Shown: positions 18,701 through 28,300 of the stretch, in pieces | How the letters are laid out: each line of letters opens with the position of its first letter | How positions within the stretch are numbered: position 1 is the first letter of the stretch | Source: an uncultured Collinsella sp. | GTDB lineage: Bacteria; Actinomycetota; Coriobacteriia; Coriobacteriales; Coriobacteriaceae | Reading direction: 5' to 3' | Length of the DNA stretch: 64,000 nt | NCBI GenBank assembly: GCA_959020715.1 | Contig: CAUESV010000007.1 | Span: forward strand, 36,461 to 100,460 | Made by a program: the position numbers and the translations under genes | Notes under the pieces: generated by a model | Database searches by the model: none | Seen by the model: the letters and a program-made list of their open reading frames with translations, nothing else | Told to the model about the DNA's origin: nothing

Positions 18701-19541
18701 CCTGCACGGGAGCGTCCTCGCGGCGCAGGTAGTGGAAGTCGTTGGTGGCGATGACCTTGACGCCCACCTGCTTGGCGATGTCGATGAGCGTGCGGTCCAT
18801 CTGCTCATCGGTCAGGCCGTTGTCGGTGGTGATGCCGTGTTCCTGGATCTCGATATAAAAGTCGCCAGGTTCGAAGGTATCACGGAAGGTCTCGGCCCAC
18901 TTGATGGCGCCCTCCATGTCACCGCGGTCGATGTATTTGGGAATGATGCCCGCGATGCAGGCGCTGGTGCAGATCATGCCCTTGGCGTGGCGGCGCAGGT
19001 TGTCGAGCGTCACGCGGGGCTTGTAGTAAAAGCCCTGCACGGCTGCCTCGGAGACCGTCTGCATCAGGTTGACGTAGCCCTCCTGGTCCTTGGCCAGAAG
19101 GATCATGTGGTAGAGCTCGGGCTTATGGTCGCGAGCAAGGGTCTCGTCCGGCGTAAAGTAGACCTCGCAGCCAAAGATGGGCTTGATGACCAGAGGCGGC
19201 TTGAGCTCGTCGATGTTGCCCTTCTCGTCCCACATGGCCATGTCCTTCACATACTGGGCATGCTCGCGCGGGTTTTCCTCGGGATCGGGCTCCACCAGCT
19301 CGTCGCGGCGATCCTTTTCCAAAAAGGCCTTGTCGTGACTCCAGGTTTTGTACTCAGGCGTGTTGTGGTTGACGGCGTCGCAGGCCAGCGCCAGGTCGGG
19401 CACGCCATACATGTAGCCGTGGTCGGTAATGGCGACGGCGGGCATGCCCAGCTCTACGGCGCGATTGACCATATCCTGGATACGGGTTGCGCCGTCGAGC
19501 ATGGAGAAAACGGTGTGGTTGTGCAGATGGACGAATGCCAT
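15738..19541 (-). CDS. dnaE: DNA polymerase III subunit alpha
   Basis: The 1267-residue replicative polymerase shows the PHP domain (VHLHNHTVFSMLDGATR), the polymerase core with GPGRGSAAGAIVAYAM and the catalytic aspartates in PDIDMDFDDERR, the fingers/beta-binding region, a helix-hairpin-helix (FGLAGIRGVGTGVAQAI) and a C-terminal OB fold (VSKRVTKNGDPMGIVQLED). Length and order match DnaE1 rather than PolC. An insertion rich in charged residues (around EPDPEENPREHAQYV) lies within the PHP region. GGAG precedes the ATG at 19541. It appears to be the first gene of a dnaE-SNF2 unit. Confidence 0.97.
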   Translation of the reverse strand: MAFVHLHNHTVFSMLDGATRIQDMVNRAVELGMPAVAITDHGYMYGVPDLALACDAVNHNTPEYKTWSHDKAFLEKDRRDELVEPDPEENPREHAQYVKDMAMWDEKGNIDELKPPLVIKPIFGCEVYFTPDETLARDHKPELYHMILLAKDQEGYVNLMQTVSEAAVQGFYYKPRVTLDNLRRHAKGMICTSACIAGIIPKYIDRGDMEGAIKWAETFRDTFEPGDFYIEIQEHGITTDNGLTDEQMDRTLIDIAKQVGVKVIATNDFHYLRREDAPVQDVIMCIGMNAKVDDPNRMRMTGSEFYMKTEEEMRAMFPYCPEACDNTLEIADKCYVELDWDSIILPRFPLLDPGETHESQFRRECEKGLRQHYGDDWATREIGGVNIKERFEYEYKVICDKGFAAYFLIVAEYVQWAKDNGIGVGPGRGSAAGAIVAYAMNITAFDPLENGLMFERFLSPQRTEMPDIDMDFDDERRLEVVEHVRQLYGPEKVTHVITYSTIKAKQAINDAARVLDYPVYMGQRLSKMVSSDPKVKLKQVLEKQPGKEDLFNPDFAEAYKKDDDARRIIDTALSIEGLTRGEGVHACAVLICRDPVNEHVPTKLDTKGGVEITQYEGHTVADMGLLKMDFLGLRTLTVISKAKANIKKNFGIDIKEEEIPFDDPEIFKLMGSGHTAGVFQVESAGMTATIKNMKPTEYKHVVALIALYRPGPLGAGMVSSYINRMNGKEPAVSYDDRLDDILGETYGTMVYQEQVMLISVEMCGFSKGESDSRIRKPVAKKKIKLLTSTVLHWEDGSDETTYDHWMNGAIKNNYTREVAQKIWDDVLEFASYAFNKSHSAGYAILVMQTAWLKAHYPHEYMAAVLTSYTGKTDKIVHYVSACRHDGIPVLSPDVNESGTEFTATKEGVRFGLAGIRGVGTGVAQAIIAEREAGGPFKTLHDFVERVDSSQANRRVIESLIKAGAFDSTGYPRRQMMHFVDKNNPENIIDAAIKRQKDRASGQTSFFDMFGDVEGSGFEVSVPDPDGQEWDRHLKLSQEKEVLGIYVSDHPLRPFEYALAKARDFSFSQIDTGYEVQNPTGGTINQEIPEGKALWWAGMVSSVSKRVTKNGDPMGIVQLEDMEGEATVVVFPKTYKEAEGYLYGEVDPETGAQLSDAFVRIKGKLERSDRGDQIIAQEIVPLELSEEKNKPKVFEVMVPNSRFSQGNMARLATVLTANPGGDRVEIFIEQVDGRVLRAEVPAKVNARSIPLLAEAKAIVGNQGRVTVI

Positions 19542-19781
19542 GTGATGAGCTCCGATGCGGGTTCGTGTTCTGACTGAACGATTTTACCGCACGGCGCGGA
19601 TAGCACCCGAACCTAGCCAAACCAACACGGGTAGTCAATTTGGGACCTTCAAAAAGGGGAATGAGGGCATCCAGATATATCGAGTATTACTGGAACCCCG
19701 GCGATGCGCGGAATGATTTGTGACGAATAGTCATGTCCATCAAGAAGGCTCGACGCTTCGGATAGCTCGTCAATCGATATA

Positions 19782-20981
19782 TCAATTCTTGGAGACCTGT
19801 ATTCCAACCATTTTTAATGAAACAACGGCGGTAATTGCTATCGCGATTGCACCAATAATACCGAGCGCTATCTGAATGGGATATAACCCCAACACATGTC
19901 CAAATATGGAGAAAAACACTGCAGAAAAGAGAGCCCTTACCAGAGACGCGACGGAAAGGATCGTCGCGCGGAGATCGTCCGCTATCGCGTCTTGGATTAA
20001 GTTTTCCGAAGTGATGTACACCACTTCTGGGAGAAAACAAAGCACCATGCTAAGGCCAAACAAACACAGCGGATTTGAAGCGAACCACGGAAGAATCATG
20101 AAAAGGCCAGCCTCGATTAGCATCGAGCCGAGCATGGTATTTCTTTTCCCGAAACGCAATGAGAAGAAATCTGCTGCAATGTAGGCCGTCGCATTTACTG
20201 CATAGGATGCACCGAAAAAGATTCCTATTATGGAGACGGGAGCATCAAATGCGTCGAATACCAACTGATTCAAGTTGTAATAACTCCCATAGAATCCATC
20301 GAGCATGCTTGTGCCGATTAGAAGAAGCAATACCGCAAAAGCGGATTCTCCAACACGCCAGGTTTCGCGTCTGAACATCTTGGCTACGTCAAACCTTCCC
20401 TTTTCAGAGCTTTCAGAACGGGTCGCTTCCGTCCTCTCAATGGGATACAGAAGGAAAAGCTGCAGGAGATAGAAAACGGAGACACATACGTAGAGGGCGC
20501 TCCAAGATACTTGGGCAATGAAAGATCCGAGCACAATTGCCATTCCCGTAGCGATTGATTGTGCGGCAAGCAGCCGAGCATTGATGGTGAGGAAGCGCTC
20601 TCCTTGACCGGCATTCCGGGCAATTTCATATAAAAGTGCTTGTTCGGATCCCGATTGAAGGGAGTAGGCGAGTGCCTCAACAAGGGAAAGCACGACAAGA
20701 AAGGGGCCTGAGAGCAACAGCATGCCAGCCGTATGGAAGAAAAGCAGCAGCACGCCCACTTGAATCGAAAACTTCTTTCCAAAGAAATCGCCTATCAGCC
20801 CTGTTGGCAGCTCGAGGACGACCGTTGCAATGTTAAACAGGGCTTGATAAAGCGCGATTTCCGTGACAGACATTCCTTTCTCCGCAAGGAAAAGTAGAAA
20901 CACTCCCCGATTTAAAACAAATCCCGCGAGAACGAAAAAGGTGGAATAGATGTGCAGTTGCGTAGCGGCATTCTTATTCAT
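19782..20981 (-). CDS. MFS transporter
   Basis: The 399-residue polytopic protein has about 12 hydrophobic segments. The MFS motif A region reads LPTGLIGDFFGKKFSIQVG between TM2 and TM3, and the two halves are joined by a charged loop (ERTEATRSESSEKGR). The layout resembles drug- or metabolite-efflux MFS proteins with few charged TM residues; the substrate is unknown. Base composition is clearly more AT-rich and codon use less biased than in neighbours, and the ribosome binding site is weak (GGAAG), which suggests horizontal acquisition. It stands between dnaE and the DUF3284-like gene with no obvious operon partner. Confidence 0.85.
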   Translation of the reverse strand: MNKNAATQLHIYSTFFVLAGFVLNRGVFLLFLAEKGMSVTEIALYQALFNIATVVLELPTGLIGDFFGKKFSIQVGVLLLFFHTAGMLLLSGPFLVVLSLVEALAYSLQSGSEQALLYEIARNAGQGERFLTINARLLAAQSIATGMAIVLGSFIAQVSWSALYVCVSVFYLLQLFLLYPIERTEATRSESSEKGRFDVAKMFRRETWRVGESAFAVLLLLIGTSMLDGFYGSYYNLNQLVFDAFDAPVSIIGIFFGASYAVNATAYIAADFFSLRFGKRNTMLGSMLIEAGLFMILPWFASNPLCLFGLSMVLCFLPEVVYITSENLIQDAIADDLRATILSVASLVRALFSAVFFSIFGHVLGLYPIQIALGIIGAIAIAITAVVSLKMVGIQVSKN

Positions 20982-21084
20982 TTGGCACTTCCATCAACTA
21001 ATTTTGTCGGGCCGCTCGCTACTGACTCGAAGCCTGAAGTGTTCACAGTTGATGTGAAGAGCGGTAAAGCTTTTGCACAGGGTA

Positions 21085-21594
21085 TCAATGGAATACATCC
21101 GAAGCGTTTTCGGCAGTATCATCGGCGAAGGCAGGATTAGCCTTTACGCGGCGCTCACCCTCGATGTATTTGACGATTTGATCAATCGTCTGGTTGGCGT
21201 GGCTCTTGAGCTTGCGCTCGTAGAAGAAGAGGCCGAGCTTGCCGCGCATGCCAGACGTGTTGCCACCCGCACCCTGAAAATCCTCGGTATAGGTGAGCTC
21301 GCAAGCACCATCGCCAGCAGGTGCAGTCTCATAGCGCATGGTATTGATGCCCGCCGCATACTGAAAACGGACCTCATAGAGGCACGGGTAGTCAAAGTGC
21401 TTGATCTTAACCTTGATCGCCGTGCCCTTGGTCTTGCCTTTTGCGGACTGGGCGCGCTTCTCGTACTTATAGCCGTTGAGCTTATTGCGGCTAGGACTTT
21501 TGCCCGTGACGTTCTCGATATCCTGCATGATGGACCCCGCGAGAGCGTCAAAAAGCTCCTCCGGCGTCACCTTAAGCGTTTTGGTGAGCTGCAT
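21085..21594 (-). CDS. DUF3284-like protein
   Basis: The 169-residue soluble protein begins MQLTKTLKVTPEELFDALAG, and its fold signature (helix-grip, YEVRFQYAAGINTMRYE, then a long C-terminal helix QTIDQIVKYIEGERR) fits the DUF3284 family of START-like proteins common in Firmicutes and Coriobacteria. Family members often lie near sugar PTS genes, but none adjoins here. AAGGGG precedes ATG 21594. The C-terminal 20 residues look disordered. Function unknown. Confidence 0.7.
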   Translation of the reverse strand: MQLTKTLKVTPEELFDALAGSIMQDIENVTGKSPSRNKLNGYKYEKRAQSAKGKTKGTAIKVKIKHFDYPCLYEVRFQYAAGINTMRYETAPAGDGACELTYTEDFQGAGGNTSGMRGKLGLFFYERKLKSHANQTIDQIVKYIEGERRVKANPAFADDTAENASDVFH

Positions 21595-21730
21595 GATGGC
21601 CCCTTATTCGTTTGAACCGTTCGGGCCATTGTACCGCCCCAAGCTCTCCCATGCGTTGCGGTGCCATTTGGACGATTGAGGGCCTTACGGCCGCAAAACC
21701 AACCAAATAGCACCATAAAGCCTGAGGTGG

Positions 21731-24700
21731 CTAGAGGCTGTAGGTGACCACTTGGGGCTCGCAGGGGTTGGCGGGGTCGACTTGCTCCACGCGGACGAAC
21801 TTGACGGTCACGGCCTCAAAGCCCGCCTTGTGCAACACATCGGCGTAGACGCGCGCCTGCAGGGCGTGCTTCTCCTGCAGCTGTTCCGGCGTCTCGTCCG
21901 GTGTGCCGCCCGTCTTGTAGTCGATGACCAGCGCGCGTGACGAATCCGCCGGGTTCGTCGCCAGTGCATCAATGGCGCCCTCGGCATATGCACCGTAGCG
22001 GGCAATGTCCTTGTCCTCGCAGCCCAGCGAAAAGAACGGCACCTCGGCGCGAACGCACGGCCAGGCAAGCAGCTCGGCACGGACCGCCGACTTGAGCCAG
22101 CGGTCCAGGGCAACGTCGAAGCGCTCGCACTGCTCCGGCGTCAGGCGCCACAGACGCGCCAGCGCATCGGCACGCGCGGCGGGCAGCTCATCGGCACCCA
22201 TCTCGATCAGCCACTGGCAGGCGGCATGGAACGCCGAGCCCAGCGCCATGGGGTTGCCGGCGGGCTCGACAGCAGCCACGTCCGCATCCGTCATCTCGGA
22301 ACCATCCGACTCCGCATCATCGCCGGCCTCGTCCATGGGCACGTGTGCCTCGGCGGCACGGTCCTCGGACTCGGCATGCAGCGCCGCGGCAATTGACGAG
22401 TAGCTGTACGAATCGCGCGCCGGATACGGGCAGGTGCCCATGCGCACGCCCACCGCCTGGGGATACACGAGCTCAAACGCATCGGGCTCGGGGTCGGCAG
22501 GACCGGGAACGGCGGCGCGGGCATCCGCACCGGCACCCTCCGGCTCCGCATCGCCGCGGACAAGCCTGCCTTCGGCATCAAGCGAAGCATTGGCCTCAAA
22601 CGACTGCTCGCCAAAAGCAAAGTCAGCCAGCGAGATGAGCTCGTAGTCGCCCGGCTGGGAGTTGTCGAACACCAAACGGTCGGCATCGAGCTGCGGCATG
22701 TCCAGGCCGTCCGTCGGCAGAATACGACGCAGCACGTCGTAGGTCAGATCGGTCTCGACATCGAAGGTCGGCGCGCACAGCTTGCCGCGGCTCACGCCGG
22801 CATCCATCGCCAGAATGACCAGCTCGCGCGCTCGCGTCATGGCGACATAAAGCAGACGAGCCCGCTCCTCGAGCGAAAGCTGCAGGTCGTCGTTGCGCAA
22901 GTGAGCAAATGCCTCGGCGGGAGAACCCGTCGCGCAGACATCCTCCATGAGCTCTGGCGGCAGCCACAGCGACGTGCCCTTGCCCTTAAACGCGTGCTCA
23001 AACTGCTTTTTGACGTCATCGCCCTTTACGAACGTGCCGTCCGCGAGTTTAACGCCGTCGAAGCGTGCAGGCAGTGCCACGACCTGCGCTCCGCCCTCGA
23101 CGCGACCCATCTGTGCCGCACCGGACGATTTGCGCACGCCAAAGCACTCCGCAACCGCCACGACCGGATACTCCAGGCCCTTGGACGCATGCACGGTCAT
23201 GATGCGTACCGCGCCGTCACCCTCCTCGTTGAGCGCGCCCGGGGCTTCCTTGCCCGCCAGGAAGCGGTCAAAGGCCAGCGCAATGGAGCGCGGCGAGTTA
23301 CCGAACTCGGCCTCGGCCTCAACCACAGCATCGAGCGCCTTGAGCACGTTGGCGGCAATGGCCTTGCCCTCGGGACCACGCTGTGCCAGACGCACAAACC
23401 AGCCCGAAGCGTTGACCACGTCGCGCGCGATCGCCGCGAACGAATCGCGGCCCACACGACGAAGCGCATAGCATAGCACCTCGCGGGCGCGCGTCACGAG
23501 CGGCAGGCTCTGCAAGCCCGGCACATCGGAATCGCTCATGATGCCCGCGTCGATGTTGCGGCGCGAGGTCTCCCCCGTCTGGTCGTCCAGCTTGGTCGCC
23601 AGCGCCAGGAACTCCTGGGCGCCGAGCGCAAACATCGGCGAGGCCAGCAGCGGCATAAGGCCCTGCGCCGTATCGGCCGGATTGGCGAGCGCGCAGACTA
23701 GGGCGCGCACCGTCTGCACCTCGGCTGCCTGGGCAAAGACCGAGCCACCCGCGATCACGCAGTCGAGTCCTTGGTCGCGGAAAGCCTGGGCATAGACGTC
23801 GGCGTTGGTCATGCGGCCCAGCAGCAGCACCATGCCGCCCTGGGGCTGACCGGCATCGGCAAGCGCGCGGAACCGCTCTGCGATCGCGCGGGCCTTGGCC
23901 TGTGTGCGCTCCTGCGTACTGCCGCCGGCAACAAAGAGGGCCTGACGACGCGAGGCGTCTGCCACCAGCGTGTCCTTGCGGCCGTCGCTCGCCTCAAGAT
24001 CCAAAAAGCCCTGCATCAGGCCGCCGTCGTCGCCGTCGAAGACGCGAGCCACATAGCGTAGCACCTCGTCGTGGCTGCGGAAGTTGCGCACGAGCTTAAC
24101 GAGCTCGCCAGCAGGGGCGTCGGCCGCGGCAGTCGCCTCGGGCGCGGCAGACGAGCCCACCTTGCGCTCCTGGCGACGGAACACCTCGACCTCCGCCCCG
24201 CGGAAGCGGTAGATCGACTGCTGTGCATCGCCTACGGTACACAACGCGCGCTCCCCCGCACCCGTCAGGTAACGGATCAGGTCGACCTGCATCTGATCGG
24301 TATCCTGGAACTCATCGATCATGACCATCTTAAAGCGACCCTCGTATGCCGCTCGGATGGCCGGGTAATCGCGCAGGGCCTCGTAGGCCATGCGCAGCAG
24401 ATCGTTGTTGTCGAGGGCAGACTGGCCGGCCTTGAGCGCGCGGTACTCAGCCTCTACAGCACGGGCAAGCCCCACCAGTGCCTCGAGCGCGGGACCGCCG
24501 CAGGCCAGCACGATATTGATAAACGCATCGGCGGCCTCTGCCTTGAGTAGCTCCACCTGCTCCTTAGGGAATGCCTTGCTCGCGCGCGGCATGGTGCACG
24601 ACATCATGAGTCGCGCCGCATCGGCCATGGTCTTGCCGCTCGCCTCGAACGCGTCGATGGCATCGAGCGCCGTCTGCGCTTTTTCGGTCGCGGCCTTGCT

Positions 24701-25354
24701 TGCGCCCAACGCCGATCGATAGGCATCGGCAAGGGCCGAGGTGTCGGCCTGGCCGCGCGCCACGCGCACGTCGTCCATACCGCCCGGCAGCTGGCTCGAG
24801 AGCTCCAGCAGGTCGCGCACCAGACCCTTGATGGTCGTGCCGGCGCCAAAGGGACCGCCCTCGCCCGCCATGGGATACCAGGCGTAGAGGGCCTTGAGCG
24901 ATGCCGCGAGCTCGGGGGCGGCATCGGGCGCCGTCGCGCGGGCCAGCACATGCTCAACAGCCTGATCCATAAGCTCATCGGTATCGGTAAGCACCGTGAA
25001 CTCGGGATCGATGCCCAGCTCCAACGCATGCGCGCGCAGGATGCGCGAACACATACCGTGAATGGTCGAGATCCAAGCGTCGTCGACGGTCAGGGCCTCC
25101 TCGTCCATACCCTCTTCGATAAGCGCGCGACGCACGCGGTCGCGAATCTCGGCCGCGGCATCTTTGGTAAAGGTAATGGCGAGCACCTGATCCAGATGCT
25201 CGACAAACGGACCGGATTCGGGCGAGAGCGCGTAGACGATGCGGCGCGTGAGGGTAAAGGTCTTACCCGAACCGGCGCCCGCCGAGACAAACAGCGGACG
25301 GTCGAGCGTTTTGACGACTTGCAGTTGTTGCGGCATCAAAGTCGAAAGATCCAT
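21731..25354 (-). CDS. addA: AddA-type ATP-dependent helicase/nuclease (UvrD-like)
   Basis: The 1207-residue protein carries the UvrD/Rep motor: Walker A SAGAGSGKTFTL (residues 24-35), ITFTKDAAAEIRDRV (Ia), MIDEFQDTDQMQ (II), TVGDAQQSIYRFRGAEV (III), IMTVHASKGLEYPVV (V) and LLYVAMTRARELV (VI). A C-terminal RecB-type nuclease follows, with LVIDYKTGGTP and QARVYADVL near residues 1130-1165. It is the helicase/nuclease that resects double-strand ends with its AddB partner. The ATG at 25354 is 3 nt past the upstream addB-like stop, with AGGAGG inside that gene's end, so the two are coupled. Confidence 0.93.
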   Translation of the reverse strand: MDLSTLMPQQLQVVKTLDRPLFVSAGAGSGKTFTLTRRIVYALSPESGPFVEHLDQVLAITFTKDAAAEIRDRVRRALIEEGMDEEALTVDDAWISTIHGMCSRILRAHALELGIDPEFTVLTDTDELMDQAVEHVLARATAPDAAPELAASLKALYAWYPMAGEGGPFGAGTTIKGLVRDLLELSSQLPGGMDDVRVARGQADTSALADAYRSALGASKAATEKAQTALDAIDAFEASGKTMADAARLMMSCTMPRASKAFPKEQVELLKAEAADAFINIVLACGGPALEALVGLARAVEAEYRALKAGQSALDNNDLLRMAYEALRDYPAIRAAYEGRFKMVMIDEFQDTDQMQVDLIRYLTGAGERALCTVGDAQQSIYRFRGAEVEVFRRQERKVGSSAAPEATAAADAPAGELVKLVRNFRSHDEVLRYVARVFDGDDGGLMQGFLDLEASDGRKDTLVADASRRQALFVAGGSTQERTQAKARAIAERFRALADAGQPQGGMVLLLGRMTNADVYAQAFRDQGLDCVIAGGSVFAQAAEVQTVRALVCALANPADTAQGLMPLLASPMFALGAQEFLALATKLDDQTGETSRRNIDAGIMSDSDVPGLQSLPLVTRAREVLCYALRRVGRDSFAAIARDVVNASGWFVRLAQRGPEGKAIAANVLKALDAVVEAEAEFGNSPRSIALAFDRFLAGKEAPGALNEEGDGAVRIMTVHASKGLEYPVVAVAECFGVRKSSGAAQMGRVEGGAQVVALPARFDGVKLADGTFVKGDDVKKQFEHAFKGKGTSLWLPPELMEDVCATGSPAEAFAHLRNDDLQLSLEERARLLYVAMTRARELVILAMDAGVSRGKLCAPTFDVETDLTYDVLRRILPTDGLDMPQLDADRLVFDNSQPGDYELISLADFAFGEQSFEANASLDAEGRLVRGDAEPEGAGADARAAVPGPADPEPDAFELVYPQAVGVRMGTCPYPARDSYSYSSIAAALHAESEDRAAEAHVPMDEAGDDAESDGSEMTDADVAAVEPAGNPMALGSAFHAACQWLIEMGADELPAARADALARLWRLTPEQCERFDVALDRWLKSAVRAELLAWPCVRAEVPFFSLGCEDKDIARYGAYAEGAIDALATNPADSSRALVIDYKTGGTPDETPEQLQEKHALQARVYADVLHKAGFEAVTVKFVRVEQVDPANPCEPQVVTYSL

Positions 25355-25357
25355 GGT

Positions 25358-28300
25358 CTACACGTCCCTCCTTACAAACGTTCCTTCGTGGTTATACGAG
25401 CAGCGCGCATGCGCGGCCTGAGCCGACGTCGGGTCGACGGCGGCAACGTCGCCTGCCTCGAGTTCGTGCAGGCGCTCGGCGATGCCGGCCTCCACGCGAT
25501 CGAGCAGGGCGTCGAAGTCCATGCTGCCACCCTCGCCGGGAAAGCCCTTCTTAAGCCCCGGGATGCGGCCGTCACCACGCTCCTCCTCGAGCAGCTCGGC
25601 ACTCGCGGCGCCGCGCAGCGCCGGTTTGCCGCCCTTGGTCGAAAAATAGAGCGCCGCACGGGCATCCAGATCCAGCGCCCGGCGCATGGCCTGCGCATAG
25701 ATAAGCGTCTGGGTATGGGGCGGCAGCCACCGCGGGTCGTCGATGGCGGCCTCGCCCGATTCCTCGTCGCGCACCGTGGGGTCGGCGAGTTTAAACTCCT
25801 CAACGCCCGTGCGATGCTTGTAGTCGATTACCACGGCGCGATTCTCGGCATCCACATCCACGCGGTCGATGCGCCCGCCGAGCGGCCAACCGGCATACTC
25901 GACCTGGAGCTCGTTGAACGCAAACTCCAGGTAGCGCGGAGCAAAGGGGGTGAGCGCCTCGGACTCGTAGGCAAGCACGCCCTCCAGCTGCGGCAAGATC
26001 TCAGCCACCTGGCGCTCCTCCACTGGAGAGAGCGGCACCAGCGGGCCCTCGGTACCGCGCTTGCCCGCATGCTCGGCCAGGGTCTCGGCAAAGACCTCGC
26101 GCAACAGCCCCTGCGCGCGCGGCAGATTCATGGGCGTCACGCGCTCCATGCCCTCCTGCGGAAGACGTGCATGCAAGTGCTCCAGCACGTCATGGACAAA
26201 GTTGCCCTTCTCCATGTTGCCAAAGCCCGCATCGATGGACTGAGGTTTGACGCGATACGAGACGAACCAGCACAGCGGGCAGGTGGAATAGGCCTCGATC
26301 TGCGAGGCGGACGTCAGGCGCGGCACGAGCGGCGCGCCCTCGCCCTCGCCATCGCGACGGCGCAGGACCAAATACGGCACGGCCTCGGCACTCAGATGCT
26401 GAGGGGCTTCACAGGTCACGCGCTCGCGCTTGAGACCTTCGCCTGCCGCGGGATCGAAGTCCCTTACGATATCGCCCTCACCCACGCACTTCGCCTTGTC
26501 GGCGTCAGCGGCCTTAGCGTCACCAGTGGCCTTAGCATCGTCAGCGGCCTTAGCATCGTCAGCGGCCCTAGCATCGTCAGCGGCCTTGTCGGCGTCAGCG
26601 GCCTCGGCGTGCGCCCGCAGCTCGGTCCACACGGCAGCCGGATAGCACTCGCGCGCCTGGCGATCGTGCGTCACGCGGGCGAGCGCAACCGGACCACGCG
26701 ACGCTTGCATCGCACGGCCAAAGCGCACGCGCAGCAGGGCCGCAGGCTCAAGCGTCACGCCCTCGCGACCAAGGCTCGCCGTCAGCGTAGCCAGCGGTCC
26801 CTCCTCGTGCGAGAGCGGATAGCTGTCCAGATCGACATCGGCAAACAGCACAGCATCGTAGCTGCCGGGGCGCAGAGCCGCCGCATCGGCAAGCGAAGCA
26901 AAACGAACCTGAGCACGTGGCGCACGGTCAACCTCGTAGGTCTCGTAATCGTAGGCGGTACTACGCTTGTCCACCTTGGTGCGAATGCCATCGAGCACGG
27001 GCACGATCGCGGCCTGCGACACGTCGAGCGCGCGGGCGCCATTCATAAGGATGCCGATGACGTGGCGCAGCAGGGCCACCTCCGCTTGGCGACGGGCTTG
27101 GCCATCCAAGCTGCCCAGCGAGCGATCGGGCAACGCCTCGGCAACGGCAAGCATGGCCTTGAGCGCCGTCACGGGCTTGTCACGCCACAGCGCCTGGAAC
27201 ACGTCCGAGACCACGCACGGCACGTTCTTAAACCAGTTCTCGTCGCTCGCCGCCTTGCGCGCGCCCCTCACCTGGCCTTGGACGCTCTGCAGCAGGCTCT
27301 TAACGCCCGCGGTAGTCTTGCTGCGCGAGAGACGCATATTCTTATCGAAGGTACGGGCATTGACGGCATCAGCGCCCGAAAGCGGACTGTAAATCCAGTC
27401 GGTAAGCTCCGGCGCGGGCCACCACTCAGTCTTAGAAGCTGCCCCTTCGTCGGCGGCCTTCATACGCTCGATCAGGTTGGCGAGCGCCGTGAACTGCCTG
27501 CCCGCAATGGATTGAGAAAACGCCGTGAACTCAACTGTCTCGGCAGCGATATGACGAGCCGCCAGACGAGAGGCGAGCTCACCGAACAGCTGGGGTGCCC
27601 GGGCAGAAACAACGAGCACGCGTACGGGGTCGGCGGGCGTTGCAGCAGCCTTATCGTCCTTGGACTCCTTGTGCGTTTTCGCCAACTTATCGATGGCGTC
27701 CGCATAAGCATGGGCACGGGCATGGGGGCCGGCGACCTCAATAAAGGCAGGCTGAGCGGCGGTCCCGCAAGCGGCATCAGACGCGACGGCGTCCTCCCTC
27801 AGCGGCGCGGCCTCGAACAGCACACCGCGGGCATCAAATGCCGCGACAAGCTCCTCGCGCATCGCCGCCTGCTCGCAGGCAAGCAGTACGACGACCTCTC
27901 CCCCATTGTTCGCCACGGCAGACAGCAGCTCGAGCAGGCCGTGCGTAAACGACGTGATACCGCGCACGCATACGGCGCGGGTGCACGCCGGCAGGTTATC
28001 GGCCAGGGCATCGGCCATAATGTCAGCCGCCTCGCAGGGCTCGACCATATCTCGACGGTCCAAACCGCGCGCATAGGCGCACAAAAGTTCAAACACGCGA
28101 GCCTCGGCGTCGCTTTTGGGCTTGGGCTTGCAAACGTTGTCGCAGCAACGCTCGGTGCCTGTCCCTGCCACACCCGGCAGCACATCGCGAGCCATACGCG
28201 CGAGCATACGCACCGTGCCCTGGCTGCGCGAAAGCGGCTGCAGGTCGGCGTCGTCGAGGCGCGCTACCATGTCCGAAAACAGCATCTGGCGCTGCAGGTT

